The notes: a model not told the origin generated them from the letters alone. A stretch of DNA of 64,000 nucleotides from Actinomadura livida (GCF_014648675.1 NZ_BMRO01000012.1:209090-273089); one strand, 5' to 3'. Positions 26,231 to 35,784 are shown, counted from the first letter of the stretch. A program made the numbers and translations.

Positions 26231-26298
26231 TCCTGGCCGTCCGTCGTCAGGGCTCGTGGACGCGCTCGTCGCCTTCGGAACGGACTCAAGCGCAGAGG

Positions 26299-27255
26299 TC
26301 ATGTGCGTTCCGGCTGGGCGGGGTGGGCCCGTTCAGGGGTCCAGATACCGCTGTCGGGACGTCCGGGATACCCGGCAGTGAGATGGCCATGGAGCGCGGT
26401 GAGGGCGGGGTGGGCGTTGTCGGTGCGCCACACCAGCTCGCCGGGGTAGACGGGGGTCGGATCCACTAGCGGGATGCGGCGCAGGGCGTGCCCGGCGGGC
26501 CACACCAGCGGCGTCTCCTCGCCGATGAAGGTTGCCACCGTCGTGGACCCCGCGATGGTGTCGAAGAGCGCCTCGATGCCGAAGTCGGGGCCGATCGTGT
26601 CGATGGTGAACCCGAATTCGGCGGCGAGCCGGTCGTAGTAGGCCGTCCACTCGGTGCCGGGTGCGTTGCCGGGCATCCATATGCGGTGGCCGGCGAGCTG
26701 CGCGGGGGTGACCGAGCGGGCCTTGGCGAAGGGGTGGCCGGGTCCGGTGAACAGGTGCAGGGGTTCGTCCAGCACGGGGGTGGACTCGACGCCCTCGGGG
26801 AGCGGCTGGTCGAGGAGAGTGACCGCGCGGACGGTCGCGTCGATGGCGCCGGAGCGCACGGCCTCGACCGCTTCGGTGCCGCCGTGCAGCGCGACGATGT
26901 CGAGCGCGATGTCGGGGCGTGCCCGGTAGAAGGCGCGCAGCAGCCCGGCCGTGGCGACCTGCCGGTGTACGACGTCCACTCGCAGCGCCCTGCCGCCGGG
27001 GCGTACGGAGGCCGCCGCGCGCTCGGCGGCGTCCAGGAGCGCCCGAGCGTGCGACAGGAACGCCTGCCCGTCGATGGTGAGGTGCGCCCCACTGGGGATG
27101 CGCACGAAAAGCTTCACGCCCAGTGAGTTCTCCAAGGCCGCGACGCGTTTGGACACGGCCTGCTGCGTGACCGAGAGGTCGGCAGCGGCCTCCTGGAACT
27201 GTCCCGTGTCGGCGACGGCGACGAAGGCGGCTACGGCGCTGAGATTCACGACCAC
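26299..27255 (-). CDS. LysR-family transcriptional regulator
   Basis: This 318-aa regulator has an N-terminal winged HTH (about 5-62, with VTQQAVSKRVAALE as recognition helix) and a LysR substrate-binding domain. GTG 27255 or GTG 27249 could be the start. It is divergent from the DNA polymerase gene across 83 bp, and a 15-bp perfect palindrome lies between them. It may regulate itself and possibly that gene. The effector is unknown. Confidence 0.9.
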   Translation of the reverse strand: MVVNLSAVAAFVAVADTGQFQEAAADLSVTQQAVSKRVAALENSLGVKLFVRIPSGAHLTIDGQAFLSHARALLDAAERAAASVRPGGRALRVDVVHRQVATAGLLRAFYRARPDIALDIVALHGGTEAVEAVRSGAIDATVRAVTLLDQPLPEGVESTPVLDEPLHLFTGPGHPFAKARSVTPAQLAGHRIWMPGNAPGTEWTAYYDRLAAEFGFTIDTIGPDFGIEALFDTIAGSTTVATFIGEETPLVWPAGHALRRIPLVDPTPVYPGELVWRTDNAHPALTALHGHLTAGYPGRPDSGIWTPERAHPAQPERT

Positions 27256-27267
27256 CAGCCTAGGCGT

Positions 27268-27282
27268 ACAACCACTGGTTGT
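27268..27282. promoter_or_regulatory. 15-bp palindrome, likely LysR operator
   Basis: ACAACCACTGGTTGT is a perfect inverted repeat (7-bp arms, 1-nt centre). It lies 13 bp upstream of the LysR start and 56 bp upstream of the polymerase start. LysR regulators commonly bind such sites in their own divergent promoters. Confidence 0.55.
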
Positions 27283-27338
27283 TCAGTCGAGGCGGTCGGT
27301 TGTTTGCTCCGTTTCCTTTGACCTGGCTTCATAGCGCC

Positions 27339-30300
27339 ATGCCGGAGTCCTTCGTCCATCTGCACAACCACACCGAGTACTCGATGCTCGACGGCGCCCA
27401 GAAGCTCAAGCCCATGTTCGCCGAAGTCGCCCGCCAGGAGATGCCCGCCATCGCCATGAGCGACCACGGCAACATGTTCGGGGCGTACGAGTTCGCGCAG
27501 GTCGCTAAGGGGTACGACGGCATCACCCCGATTATCGGCATCGAGTCCTACATGGCGCCTTCGTCGCGGTTCTCGCGTAAGCAGGAGTTCTGGGGGCCGG
27601 GCGGGCGCCGTGCCAAGGGCGAGGACGGCGAGGGGTCCAAGGACGTCTCGGGCGGCGGGCGCTTCACGCATATGACGATGTGGGCACGGGACGTCGAAGG
27701 TCTGCGCAACCTCTTCTGGCTCAGTACGCAGGCTAGTTATGAGGGCCAGTTCCCGGCCGGCAAGCCCCGTATGGACCGCGAGCTGATCGCCGAGCGGCCC
27801 GGCGGCATCATCGCCACCACCGGCTGCCCCTCCGGCGAGATCCAGACCCGTCTGCGCCTCGACCAGTACGAGGAGGCCAGAAAGGCGGCCGCCGCATATC
27901 AGGAGATCTTCGGCCGCGAGAACTACTTCCTCGAGCTGATGGACCATGGCCTGGACATCGAACGCGACGTCCGCGACGGCCTGCTGCGACTCGCCCGCGA
28001 CCTGCGCATCCCGCTCCTGGCCACCAACGACGCCCACTACGTCACCGAGGATCAGGCCGACGCCCACGACAGCCTGCTCTGCATCGGCGTCGGCAAGAAC
28101 AAGGACGATCCGGGCCGCTTCCGTTTCAACGGCTCCGGCTACTACCTCAAGAGCGCCATGGAAATGCGCGGGCTGTTCTCCGAGCTCCCGGAAGCCTGCG
28201 ACAACACCCTGCTGATCGCCGAGCGCGTCGAGCCCTACGACGAGGTCTTCGACTCGGTCGATGAGATGCCGCAGTTCCCCGACGTGCCCGAAGGCGACAG
28301 CCAGGAGTCGTGGCTGCGCAAGGAGGCGAGCAAAGGCTTGGCGATGCGCTACGGGGACCCGATTCCCCGGCACGTCCTGGAACGCTTCGAGACCGAGATG
28401 TCGGTCATCGGCCCCATGGGATTCAGCTCCTACTTCCTCGTCGTCGCCGACATCTGCCGCCACGCCCGCACCAACAAGATCCCGCTCGGTCCCGGCCGAG
28501 GCTCGTGCACCGGCTCGATCGTCGCCTACGCCACCCGCATCACCGAGTTGTGCCCCCTGGAACACGGCCTGCTGTTCGAGCGGTTCTTGAACCCCGAACG
28601 CATCAACCCGCCGGACGTCGACCTCGACTTCGACGACCGTCAACGTGACCGGATGGTCCAGTACGTCACCGAAAAGTACGGCGGCGAGTACACCGCCTTG
28701 GTGAACACGTTCGGCATGATCAAGGCCAAGAACGCGATCAAGGACTCGTCGCGCATCCTCGGATACCCCTACAGTCATGGCGAGCGGATCACCAAGGCGC
28801 TCCCGCCCGACCAGAACGGCAAGTCCGCGCCGCTGGCCGCTCTCTTCGACCCGTCCCACGAGCGGTACGGCGAGGCCGGCGAGATCCGGCAGATGTACGA
28901 GAACGACCCCGACGTGAAGAGGGTCATCGACACCGCCCGCGGGGTCGAGGGGCTCACCAGGGGCACCGGGGTGCACGCAGCGGCCGTGATCCTTTCCAAG
29001 ACCAGGCTCACCGACCGGATCCCCCTGCACATGCGGGCCTCGGACGGCGTGAAGATCACCGGCTTCGACTATCCGTCCTGCGAGGCCATGGGCCTGGTCA
29101 AGATGGACTTCCTGGGGTTGCGCAACCTCGGTGTGATCGACCAGGCGATCGAGAACATCCGCCACAACCGGGGCATCAGCCTGGCCACGGTCGATCCGCT
29201 GGACGGCGACGCGTCTACGCACGTCATCCCGCTGGACGATGCCAAGACCTACCGGCTGCTTGCCGACGGCAACACCTTCGGCGTCTTCCAACTCGACGGC
29301 GGCGGCATGCGGGTGCTGCTCAAGCAGATGGAACCGACCCGCTTCGAGGACATCGCCGCAGTCAACGCCCTCTACCGGCCCGGACCCATGGCGGCGAACG
29401 CCCACACCCATTACGCATTCCGCAAGACCGGCCGGCAAGAGATCACCCCGATCCACCCCCAACTGCGGGACGCGCTGGAACCGATCCTCGGCAACACCTT
29501 CCATCTGCTCGTCTACCAGGAGCAGATCATGGCCATCGCCCGGGAACTCGCCGGATACACCCTCGGAGGCGCTGACCTGCTGCGCCGCGCGATGGGGAAG
29601 AAAAAGCCGGAGGTCCTGGCCGCGGAGTGGGAGAAGTTCCACGACGGCATGCGTGGCAACGGCCACAGTGAGGAAGCCATCAAAGCCCTGTGGGACGTCA
29701 TGCTCCCCTTCTCCGGGTACGCATTCAACAAGTCCCACACCGCAGGCTACGGCCTGGTCTCGTACTGGACCGCCTACCTCAAGGCCAACTACCCCGCCGA
29801 ATACATGGCCGCCCTGCTCACGTCCGTCGGCGACGACAAGGACAAAGCCGCGGTCTACCTCGCCGACGCCCGCAAGAACGGCGTCCGCGTCCTCCAGCCC
29901 GACGTGAACGAGTCCGTCGCCGAGTTCACCGCAGTCGGCGACGACGTCAGGTTCGGGCTGCGGTCCGTCCGCAACGTCGGCGACAACGTCATCGACGCCA
30001 TCATCGACTCACGCCGCCAGAAGGGAAAGTTCACCTCCTTCGCCGACTTCCTCGACAAGGTAGCCCTGCCCGGCCTGAACAAACGAGCCGTAGATTCACT
30101 GATCAAGGCCGGCGCCTTCGACTCCCTGCACCATTCACGCAAGGGCCTCTCCGCCGTTCACGAGGACGCCATCGACGCGACCATCCCCGTGAAGAAGGCG
30201 GCAAGCTTCGGGCAGGACGACCTCTTCGCAGGTCTCACCGGCACAGCAGGCCACGAACCGGTCTACGGCCTCGACTTCCCCATCGACGAAGCAGAATGGC

Positions 30301-30935
30301 CGCGCCGGCAACTCCTCGCGACCGAGCGCGAAATGCTCGGACTCTACGTCTCGGCACACCCAGTGGACGGCGCCGATCACATCCTGTCCCGAGCCCGAGA
30401 CTGCTCCATCGCCGAACTGCTCACCTCCGGCCGCACCTCCGGCGACATGCGACTCTCCGGACTGATCACCGGCGTCCAGCACAAGATGACCAAGCAAGGA
30501 AAACACTGGGCCATCGTCAACCTCGCGGACCGCGACGCCACCATCGAAGTCCTCTTCTTCCCCGCCGCCTACCTACTCATCCAGCACGCACTGGCCGAGG
30601 ACAACGTGATCTCCGTTAAAGGCAAGATCGAAGACCGAGACGGAACGATAAGCATGTTCGGCCGCGAAGCCTCCCTCCTCGACATCTCCTCGGCCGCAAA
30701 CGGCACCATGCCCCCCGTGGAACTCATGCTCCCCCTGCACCGCGTCACCGAGGAGACCGTCAGGGAACTCAAGCACATCCTCGCAGCCCACCCAGGCGAC
30801 AGCCCTGTGCACCTCAGCGTCCGCGGTCCACACAAAACCACCGTCTACGCCCTCCAGGCCACCATCGACCCCACGACCATCGCCTCCGAGATCAAAGGCA
30901 CCTTCGGAGCCGACGCCTGGCGGGGCATTGCCTAA
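27339..30935 (+). CDS. dnaE: DNA polymerase III alpha subunit (DnaE family)
   Basis: This 1198-aa C-family polymerase has an N-terminal PHP domain (HLHNHTEYSMLDGA, MSDHGNM and NDAHYV keep the metal ligands, so proofreading is plausible). The catalytic block PPDVDLDFDD follows (D426, D428 with a later aspartate), then the GPGRGSCTGS nucleotide loop, the tandem HhH region and an OB-fold (about 1030-1075). The length is normal for DnaE1-type enzymes. ATG 27339 starts the PHP motif directly; the frame extends only a little upstream. Its setting (LysR partner, transposase remnant, no replication neighbours) suggests an additional copy rather than the chromosomal dnaE1, but the window cannot prove this. 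Confidence 0.93.
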   Translation: MPESFVHLHNHTEYSMLDGAQKLKPMFAEVARQEMPAIAMSDHGNMFGAYEFAQVAKGYDGITPIIGIESYMAPSSRFSRKQEFWGPGGRRAKGEDGEGSKDVSGGGRFTHMTMWARDVEGLRNLFWLSTQASYEGQFPAGKPRMDRELIAERPGGIIATTGCPSGEIQTRLRLDQYEEARKAAAAYQEIFGRENYFLELMDHGLDIERDVRDGLLRLARDLRIPLLATNDAHYVTEDQADAHDSLLCIGVGKNKDDPGRFRFNGSGYYLKSAMEMRGLFSELPEACDNTLLIAERVEPYDEVFDSVDEMPQFPDVPEGDSQESWLRKEASKGLAMRYGDPIPRHVLERFETEMSVIGPMGFSSYFLVVADICRHARTNKIPLGPGRGSCTGSIVAYATRITELCPLEHGLLFERFLNPERINPPDVDLDFDDRQRDRMVQYVTEKYGGEYTALVNTFGMIKAKNAIKDSSRILGYPYSHGERITKALPPDQNGKSAPLAALFDPSHERYGEAGEIRQMYENDPDVKRVIDTARGVEGLTRGTGVHAAAVILSKTRLTDRIPLHMRASDGVKITGFDYPSCEAMGLVKMDFLGLRNLGVIDQAIENIRHNRGISLATVDPLDGDASTHVIPLDDAKTYRLLADGNTFGVFQLDGGGMRVLLKQMEPTRFEDIAAVNALYRPGPMAANAHTHYAFRKTGRQEITPIHPQLRDALEPILGNTFHLLVYQEQIMAIARELAGYTLGGADLLRRAMGKKKPEVLAAEWEKFHDGMRGNGHSEEAIKALWDVMLPFSGYAFNKSHTAGYGLVSYWTAYLKANYPAEYMAALLTSVGDDKDKAAVYLADARKNGVRVLQPDVNESVAEFTAVGDDVRFGLRSVRNVGDNVIDAIIDSRRQKGKFTSFADFLDKVALPGLNKRAVDSLIKAGAFDSLHHSRKGLSAVHEDAIDATIPVKKAASFGQDDLFAGLTGTAGHEPVYGLDFPIDEAEWPRRQLLATEREMLGLYVSAHPVDGADHILSRARDCSIAELLTSGRTSGDMRLSGLITGVQHKMTKQGKHWAIVNLADRDATIEVLFFPAAYLLIQHALAEDNVISVKGKIEDRDGTISMFGREASLLDISSAANGTMPPVELMLPLHRVTEETVRELKHILAAHPGDSPVHLSVRGPHKTTVYALQATIDPTTIASEIKGTFGADAWRGIA

Positions 30936-31041
30936 GGGGCCTCGTCAGCCTTCCCTGATCCTTCATAAGGGTGCGGAGTGATCAAACACTAGAAAGCATT
31001 CCCGCCGTCCGCACCGGCACCGCGAAGGCGGCCCCGGCCGG

Positions 31042-32181
31042 TCAGCCGCCGAACCGCTCGTCGACCTGCTCTGGCGTCAGGCCGAAGTCTTCGAGCGCGT
31101 AGCGGTGGGACGGCCTGGCGGCGCCGGTCGCGCTCTCCTTGTGCAGGCTCGTCATCGCCGTCCGGGCGTCGTCGCCGAACGGGAGCCCGAAGTGCCGGTA
31201 GATCCCCTCCGCCGTCGCGACGGGGTCGCGGACGAAGTCGTCATAGTGGACGTCCACGAACTGCGCGGGGTCGTGGCGGGCCCGCTCGGCGCGGAACGAC
31301 TCCAGGCCGCGGCTCCACAGTTCGAGCTGGTCGCGGCCTAGCGTGGCGCCGGTGAAGACGTCCGACCAGCCGGCGGTAGCGTGCGCGGCGAGGCTGCACA
31401 TGGACGCCATCGCGGTCCGCGGGTCCCGGTGCGTCTGGACGATCAGCGCGTCGGGGTAGGCGTCCAGCAGCGCGTCCAGGGCGAACAGGTGGCTGGGGTT
31501 CTTCAGCACCCAGCGCCGCCCCGGGTCGTTCAGGCCGATGAGCTGCAGGTTGCGGCGGTGCCTGCGGTACGCGGGCGTCCAGTCCCGGCCCGCGAGCCAC
31601 TCCGAGTACGCCGGCAGGTGCGCGAGGCATTCGAACGAGATCGACAGCATGCTCTGGCGGAGGAGCTGCCAGCATTCCTCGACGGAGTCCGCCGAGATGT
31701 AGTGGACGCCCATGAACTCGGGGTTCTCGACGTGGTGCCGCCGGTATCCGGCGTCGATCGCCTGGAAGACCGGGTCGTCCGCCCACGTCTCGCGGGGCGG
31801 GCGCGGCTGCGGCACCTCGGCGAGCCACAGGTCGAGGCCCTGGTGGGCGGGGTCGGCGGTGAGCAGCCGGTGCAGCGCGGTGGTGCCGGTGCGGGGCAGG
31901 CCGGTGACGAAGATCGGCCGCTCGACCGGGACGCCGGCGTGCTCGGGATGCCGCCGCCACGCCGCCTCGGAGAACTGCCGGGCGGCGAGCGCGCCGCGCA
32001 GCATCGCGCGCTGCGCCTTGTTGCCGAGGGGGGTGAGCCCGGCGTCCTTGGCGTAGGACTCCAGGAGCACCTTCAGCCCGTCCAGGTAGTCGTCCGCACC
32101 GAAGTCGTCCAGGCCGGTGATCCTGCTTGCGGAGGCGTGGAGGTCCTCGACGGTGCCGACGGTGTCGCGGCCTTGGGTCAT
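31042..32181 (-). CDS. PAPS-dependent sulfotransferase
   Basis: This 379-aa protein has the 5'-phosphosulfate loop VTGLPRTGTTAL (92-103) and a 3'-phosphate-binding region with LKNPSHLFALD and THRDPRTAMAS. It belongs to the large actinobacterial sulfotransferase family acting on lipids, sterols or small molecules. ATG 32181 lies 12 nt after the SDR stop, so it is the last gene of a four-gene operon with SDR, DUF1214 and SnoaL-like proteins. The operon carries KstR-like operators, so a steroid-like or other lipid substrate is a reasonable guess. Confidence 0.88.
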   Translation of the reverse strand: MTQGRDTVGTVEDLHASASRITGLDDFGADDYLDGLKVLLESYAKDAGLTPLGNKAQRAMLRGALAARQFSEAAWRRHPEHAGVPVERPIFVTGLPRTGTTALHRLLTADPAHQGLDLWLAEVPQPRPPRETWADDPVFQAIDAGYRRHHVENPEFMGVHYISADSVEECWQLLRQSMLSISFECLAHLPAYSEWLAGRDWTPAYRRHRRNLQLIGLNDPGRRWVLKNPSHLFALDALLDAYPDALIVQTHRDPRTAMASMCSLAAHATAGWSDVFTGATLGRDQLELWSRGLESFRAERARHDPAQFVDVHYDDFVRDPVATAEGIYRHFGLPFGDDARTAMTSLHKESATGAARPSHRYALEDFGLTPEQVDERFGG

Positions 32182-32193
32182 TCGGGCGCCTTT

Positions 32194-32979
32194 CTAGTGG
32201 TGCCATTCGCCGGCGTTGACGTCCAGGCACTGCCCGGTTATCGCGCGGGCCAACGGCGACAGCATGAACACCACGGCATCGGCGACCTCATCCGGGTCGG
32301 GCAGCTTGCGCAGGTCGGTGGTGGCGGCATTCTCGTCGTAGATCTCCTGCGCCGTGACGCCGCGCTTCTTGGCGAGGTGGTCGAAGTACCACTTGAGGTT
32401 GTCGGCCCAGATGTATCCGGGGGCGATCGTGTTGACCCTCACGCCGCGCGGGCCGAGTTCTGTAGCGAGGTTCTGCGCCATGGCGAGAAGGGCCGCCTTG
32501 GCCATTTTGTAGGCGCCGAACGTCCGGCGGGAATGCCTGAGCACCGCCGAGTTGACCATCACAACGGAGCCGTTGTGCTCTTCGAGCGCCGGGACGAACA
32601 GGCGGGTGAGGTGGAGAGCGGCCAGCACATTGGTCTCGAAGCCGCGGCGTACGGCGTCGAGGTCGACCTTGGTGAGGTCTTTCAGCGGCGGGGTCGCGAA
32701 GGCGTTGTTGACCAGGCCGTCCACGCGTCCGAACGTGTCGTGCGCCGTTTCGGCGAGCCGTTCACAGGCCGCCATGTCGTTGATATCGGTCGGGACGCTG
32801 ACTGCGCGGCGGCCGATTTCCGCGACTTCCTTGGCGACCTCGGCGAGCCGGCCTTCGTTGCGCGCGGCGAGCACCACATCGGCCCCCGCCTTGGCGCACT
32901 GGAGGGCGAGACCGCGTCCCAGACCGGGACCGACACCGGAGATGACGACGACCTTCCCGGCCAGCAGTTCCGCGCCCAT
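32194..32979 (-). CDS. Short-chain dehydrogenase/reductase
   Basis: This 261-aa classical SDR has the cofactor motif GVGPGLG (15-21), NNAF in place of NNAG (91-94), and the catalytic set S144, Y157 and K161. Its ATG overlaps the stop of the DUF1214 gene (TGATG). It would oxidise or reduce a hydroxyl/keto group with NAD(P). Operon context suggests a lipid or steroid-like substrate. Confidence 0.92.
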   Translation of the reverse strand: MGAELLAGKVVVISGVGPGLGRGLALQCAKAGADVVLAARNEGRLAEVAKEVAEIGRRAVSVPTDINDMAACERLAETAHDTFGRVDGLVNNAFATPPLKDLTKVDLDAVRRGFETNVLAALHLTRLFVPALEEHNGSVVMVNSAVLRHSRRTFGAYKMAKAALLAMAQNLATELGPRGVRVNTIAPGYIWADNLKWYFDHLAKKRGVTAQEIYDENAATTDLRKLPDPDEVADAVVFMLSPLARAITGQCLDVNAGEWHH

Positions 32980-34184
32980 CAGCCGAGCATCCTTCGGGCG
33001 ACGGCCACTTGGCGGGCGGCGATCCGTTCCTTCCATTCCTGCTCGGTGACCCGCTGCCGCTCGTAATGGGGAAGCCGGCGCGGCAACTCGTCGAACGGCA
33101 TGACCTCGACGCTCGGCCCGTCCGCCGTGGTGAGGTCGCGGGTGAGCCGCTGCCAGCGGAACTGCAGGTAGCCGCGGCGATGCCCGGTCCGCTCGATCCA
33201 GTTGGCGAGGCCGGGATCGCGCTCGCTGACCACGTACCGGATCATGCCGTCGTCGTCCACGCGGGCCTGGTCGGCGGTGAGGCTGGTCTGGTGGTTGATG
33301 TAGTCGAGCGAGACGTACCACATGCTGCCGAGCTGGAAGCCCTGGTAGGGCGCGACATCGCGGTCGGCGGCGGGGGCGGTGATGACCATGACCTCATCGT
33401 CGTCGAGGTCGTAGTGCCCGACGGACGAGAACTGCGTCGCGAGCCCGCCGGGCGTTGGGCGCGGCTCGGTGAGCGTGTTGACCGGCAGGTTCAGGTAGTG
33501 CCATTCGGGAAAGGCGAGGAAGGTGCGCAACCGCGCGACCAGCATCTTCCCGGCGACCGCATACCGGCGGGCCATCTTGTCGGACGGAATGGACGCCGGC
33601 GACGTACCGAGCGTGTCGGCCCGGTGGATGCGGATCTCACCGGGACGCTCGTTCGCCCAGTCGCTGAACACTTCCCGGACGATCAACATCGCCGACCCAG
33701 GGGCAACGGCGACATAGCCAGGCTCAGGGTCGGGCTTCGGGGGCCCGAACCGGAGCTGGAAGGTCCTGTCCGCGGCGATGTCCAGTTCCCGGTCATCGAA
33801 CGCGGTGAGGCTGTCGGGCGACTGGCTTGGCGAGTAGTCGCCGTTCATGATCTGGAAACTCAGATCGGCGGTGGTCCCCCGGCGCCCGGTGACGACGTAC
33901 TCGGCGTCGTCCCTGATGTAGGCGTGGAAATACAGGGTGTCGGGGTTGTCGAGGCCAAGCTTCGTGTAAGGCCCGGTGGACGAGGCGAAGTACGGATACT
34001 CGTGCTGGTAAGCCTGCACCATGTGCAGCGACGCCTTGATGCTGCCCGCGAGATAGTCGAGCCCTTCGGCCACGTCCTGGTCGGTCTTGACGTGCGGCGC
34101 GCTACGGATGATCTGCTCGGCCTCCGCGATCGCCTCGGCGAACGATCGCGTGGCGGGACTGCCTGCGGCTGACTCGATGGCCAC
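32979..34184 (-). CDS. DUF1214-type protein
   Basis: This 401-aa protein contains a region typical of the DUF1214 family (GDYSPSQSPDS and the following beta-rich stretch, about 115-160). It has no signal peptide. GTG 34184 is chosen because GAGGGG stands 6 nt before it; TTG 34205 is less likely. A perfect TnnAACnnGTTnnA site lies just upstream at 34213-34226. The biochemical function of the family is unclear; members often sit beside dehydrogenases and sulfotransferases in actinobacterial catabolic operons, as here. Confidence 0.75.
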   Translation of the reverse strand: MAIESAAGSPATRSFAEAIAEAEQIIRSAPHVKTDQDVAEGLDYLAGSIKASLHMVQAYQHEYPYFASSTGPYTKLGLDNPDTLYFHAYIRDDAEYVVTGRRGTTADLSFQIMNGDYSPSQSPDSLTAFDDRELDIAADRTFQLRFGPPKPDPEPGYVAVAPGSAMLIVREVFSDWANERPGEIRIHRADTLGTSPASIPSDKMARRYAVAGKMLVARLRTFLAFPEWHYLNLPVNTLTEPRPTPGGLATQFSSVGHYDLDDDEVMVITAPAADRDVAPYQGFQLGSMWYVSLDYINHQTSLTADQARVDDDGMIRYVVSERDPGLANWIERTGHRRGYLQFRWQRLTRDLTTADGPSVEVMPFDELPRRLPHYERQRVTEQEWKERIAARQVAVARRMLG

Positions 34185-34212
34185 CTGACTCCCCTCAACG
34201 TCCAACGGACGG

Positions 34213-34226
34213 TAGAACTGGTTCTA
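34213..34226. promoter_or_regulatory. KstR-like operator upstream of DUF1214 gene
   Basis: TAGAACTGGTTCTA fits the TnnAACnnGTTnnA palindrome bound by KstR, the TetR-family repressor of mycobacterial steroid catabolism. It lies 29 bp upstream of GTG 34184. Other TetR-family repressors use similar sites. Confidence 0.55.
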
Positions 34227-34250
34227 GGCAGCGGCAATGGGAAGTCCCGG

Positions 34251-34724
34251 TCATTGGGAGCTCGGCATCCCGGCGGTGAACTTGAGGCTCGGCATGTCGT
34301 CCAGCGACACCATGTACTCGTACGTGCGCTTGTGCCCGGTCTTCTCGACCAGCCAGCGCCCGTCCGCCCCGCGCCGGTAGACGTCGTGGTAGAACGCGGC
34401 ACCCCGGATGAGCAGCCGCTGCTCGATGAGAATGATCGAGTCGTCCAGCGACCACGTGCCGGTAGCGCGATCCCCGTCCACGTCGATCTCGGGGGCACCC
34501 GCCGTGTGGGTCGAGATCTTGTCGGGCCCGAGATTGCCGCGCATGTAGTCGACGATGGCGTCCCGTCCCTCCAGCCTGAGGGTCTTGCCGAGCACGGGCG
34601 TGTCGTACTCGGCGACGGCGTCCTCGGTGAACACGTCGGCGAACTCGTCCCACAGCTTCAGATCGACGCAGCGCAGGTAGCGGTACTTGAGCCGCCGGAT
34701 CTCTTCCAGAGTGACCAGGTCCAT
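34251..34724 (-). CDS. SnoaL/NTF2-like polyketide-cyclase-fold protein
   Basis: This 157-aa protein shows the NTF2/SnoaL-like start (LEEIRRLKYRYLRCVDLKLWDEFADVF) and the cone-shaped fold pattern of small isomerases, dehydratases and dioxygenase beta subunits. ATG 34724 is preferred on spacing; ATG 34733 is possible. It heads the four-gene operon ending with the sulfotransferase. The exact reaction is unknown. Confidence 0.8.
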   Translation of the reverse strand: MDLVTLEEIRRLKYRYLRCVDLKLWDEFADVFTEDAVAEYDTPVLGKTLRLEGRDAIVDYMRGNLGPDKISTHTAGAPEIDVDGDRATGTWSLDDSIILIEQRLLIRGAAFYHDVYRRGADGRWLVEKTGHKRTYEYMVSLDDMPSLKFTAGMPSSQ

Positions 34725-34758
34725 GAGACGCATCCTGCTCGCCGCGCCGCGATTAGAC

Positions 34759-34772
34759 AAGAACAGGTTCTA
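34759..34772. promoter_or_regulatory. Second KstR-like operator, upstream of the operon
   Basis: AAGAACAGGTTCTA matches TnnAACnnGTTnnA at all but the first base. It stands 35 bp upstream of ATG 34724 in the divergent region shared with the TPR-like gene, where a TetR-type repressor could control operon entry. Confidence 0.45.
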
Positions 34773-34839
34773 ATCCGCTGCCGGCGTTGTGCTGACCGCC
34801 GGGATCTGGGTTGATGGTGGCGGAACGAGAGGCGCGCGT

Positions 34840-35700
34840 ATGAGCCCGGACGAGCGAGAAGAATTGTTCGAGCAGGCGGTGAGGCTCTCCGCCGACCGCC
34901 GGACCTGGTCCGACGCGGATCGCCTGTGGACCCGGGTGGTCTCGGCGTACGAGGCGGCGATCAGGACGTCCCCCAAGGCCGACCGCAACGACGAGCGGCA
35001 GTTGGCCCGCGCTCTGTGGCGCCATGCGTCCCTCCTAACCATGCTGGCCCGCGCCGACGAGGCGGTGGCCAGCGGACGGCAGGCGGTCACCTGGTTCAAA
35101 CAGATCCATGACGCGGTGACCGCCGACGGGACGACGCAACGCCGCGACGAGGCGCTCGGCACGCTGCTGACCGCCATGGCCGACCTGGCAGGCTTCGAGT
35201 TCAACGCCGGCCGCCCCGCCGCTCGCCTGGACATCCTGAGACAAGCGGCCGAGCTGGGCATAGCCGAGGTCGCGAACCCGCTGACGGCCGAACCGCACAC
35301 CAAAAGGGCGATGGGATTCGTCTACCACCATTTCGCCGCCGCCCTGCTGGAGGGCGATCACGACCGCGACGATGTCGTCCAAGCATCGCTGATGGCGTCG
35401 ATGGCCGTCGAGATCCGCCAGAGTGAACTTGACGCGACGAACCCGTCCTCCGCGTGGGAACTGGCCTCCACATACGTGGTGTTCGCAAGGTGCCTCGTCG
35501 CGATGGACGATCGCCCGCGGCTCGACATGCTGGTCCCGCTGGCCGAGAACCTGATGGACCATTTGGGGCCGTCAGCAGCAGCTCTGCGCGCGGAACTGCA
35601 CGCCACCGTGGCACCGAGCCAAATCCCGAAGCTCCCTGACATCATCCCTAAGAGACTTTCAACCCAGCCACCGCCGCGACGGCGCTGGTGGCAGCGATAG
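34840..35700 (+). CDS. TPR-like helical-repeat protein
   Basis: This 286-aa protein is almost entirely helical, with TPR-like repeats (for example LFEQAVRLSADRRTWSDADR and LARALWRHASLLTMLARADE), and ends in a proline/arginine-rich tail. ATG 34840 with GAGAGG upstream is preferred over GTG 34789. Similar actinobacterial proteins are annotated as TPR-containing and are probably scaffolds. A WD40 protein follows 84 bp later. Confidence 0.65.
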   Translation: MSPDEREELFEQAVRLSADRRTWSDADRLWTRVVSAYEAAIRTSPKADRNDERQLARALWRHASLLTMLARADEAVASGRQAVTWFKQIHDAVTADGTTQRRDEALGTLLTAMADLAGFEFNAGRPAARLDILRQAAELGIAEVANPLTAEPHTKRAMGFVYHHFAAALLEGDHDRDDVVQASLMASMAVEIRQSELDATNPSSAWELASTYVVFARCLVAMDDRPRLDMLVPLAENLMDHLGPSAAALRAELHATVAPSQIPKLPDIIPKRLSTQPPPRRRWWQR

Positions 35701-35784
35701 ATGGCGCAGACCCAGCAAATGATGGACGGTCGTCGCCCGATTCTCCAGCTTCCGCAGCGAGCGGCATTCGTCCACAATTGACCG

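Noticed and set aside
27246..29738. 830-codon minus-strand frame opposite dnaE
   Set aside because: The sense strand encodes an unmistakable DNA polymerase. The antisense translation has no recognisable family.
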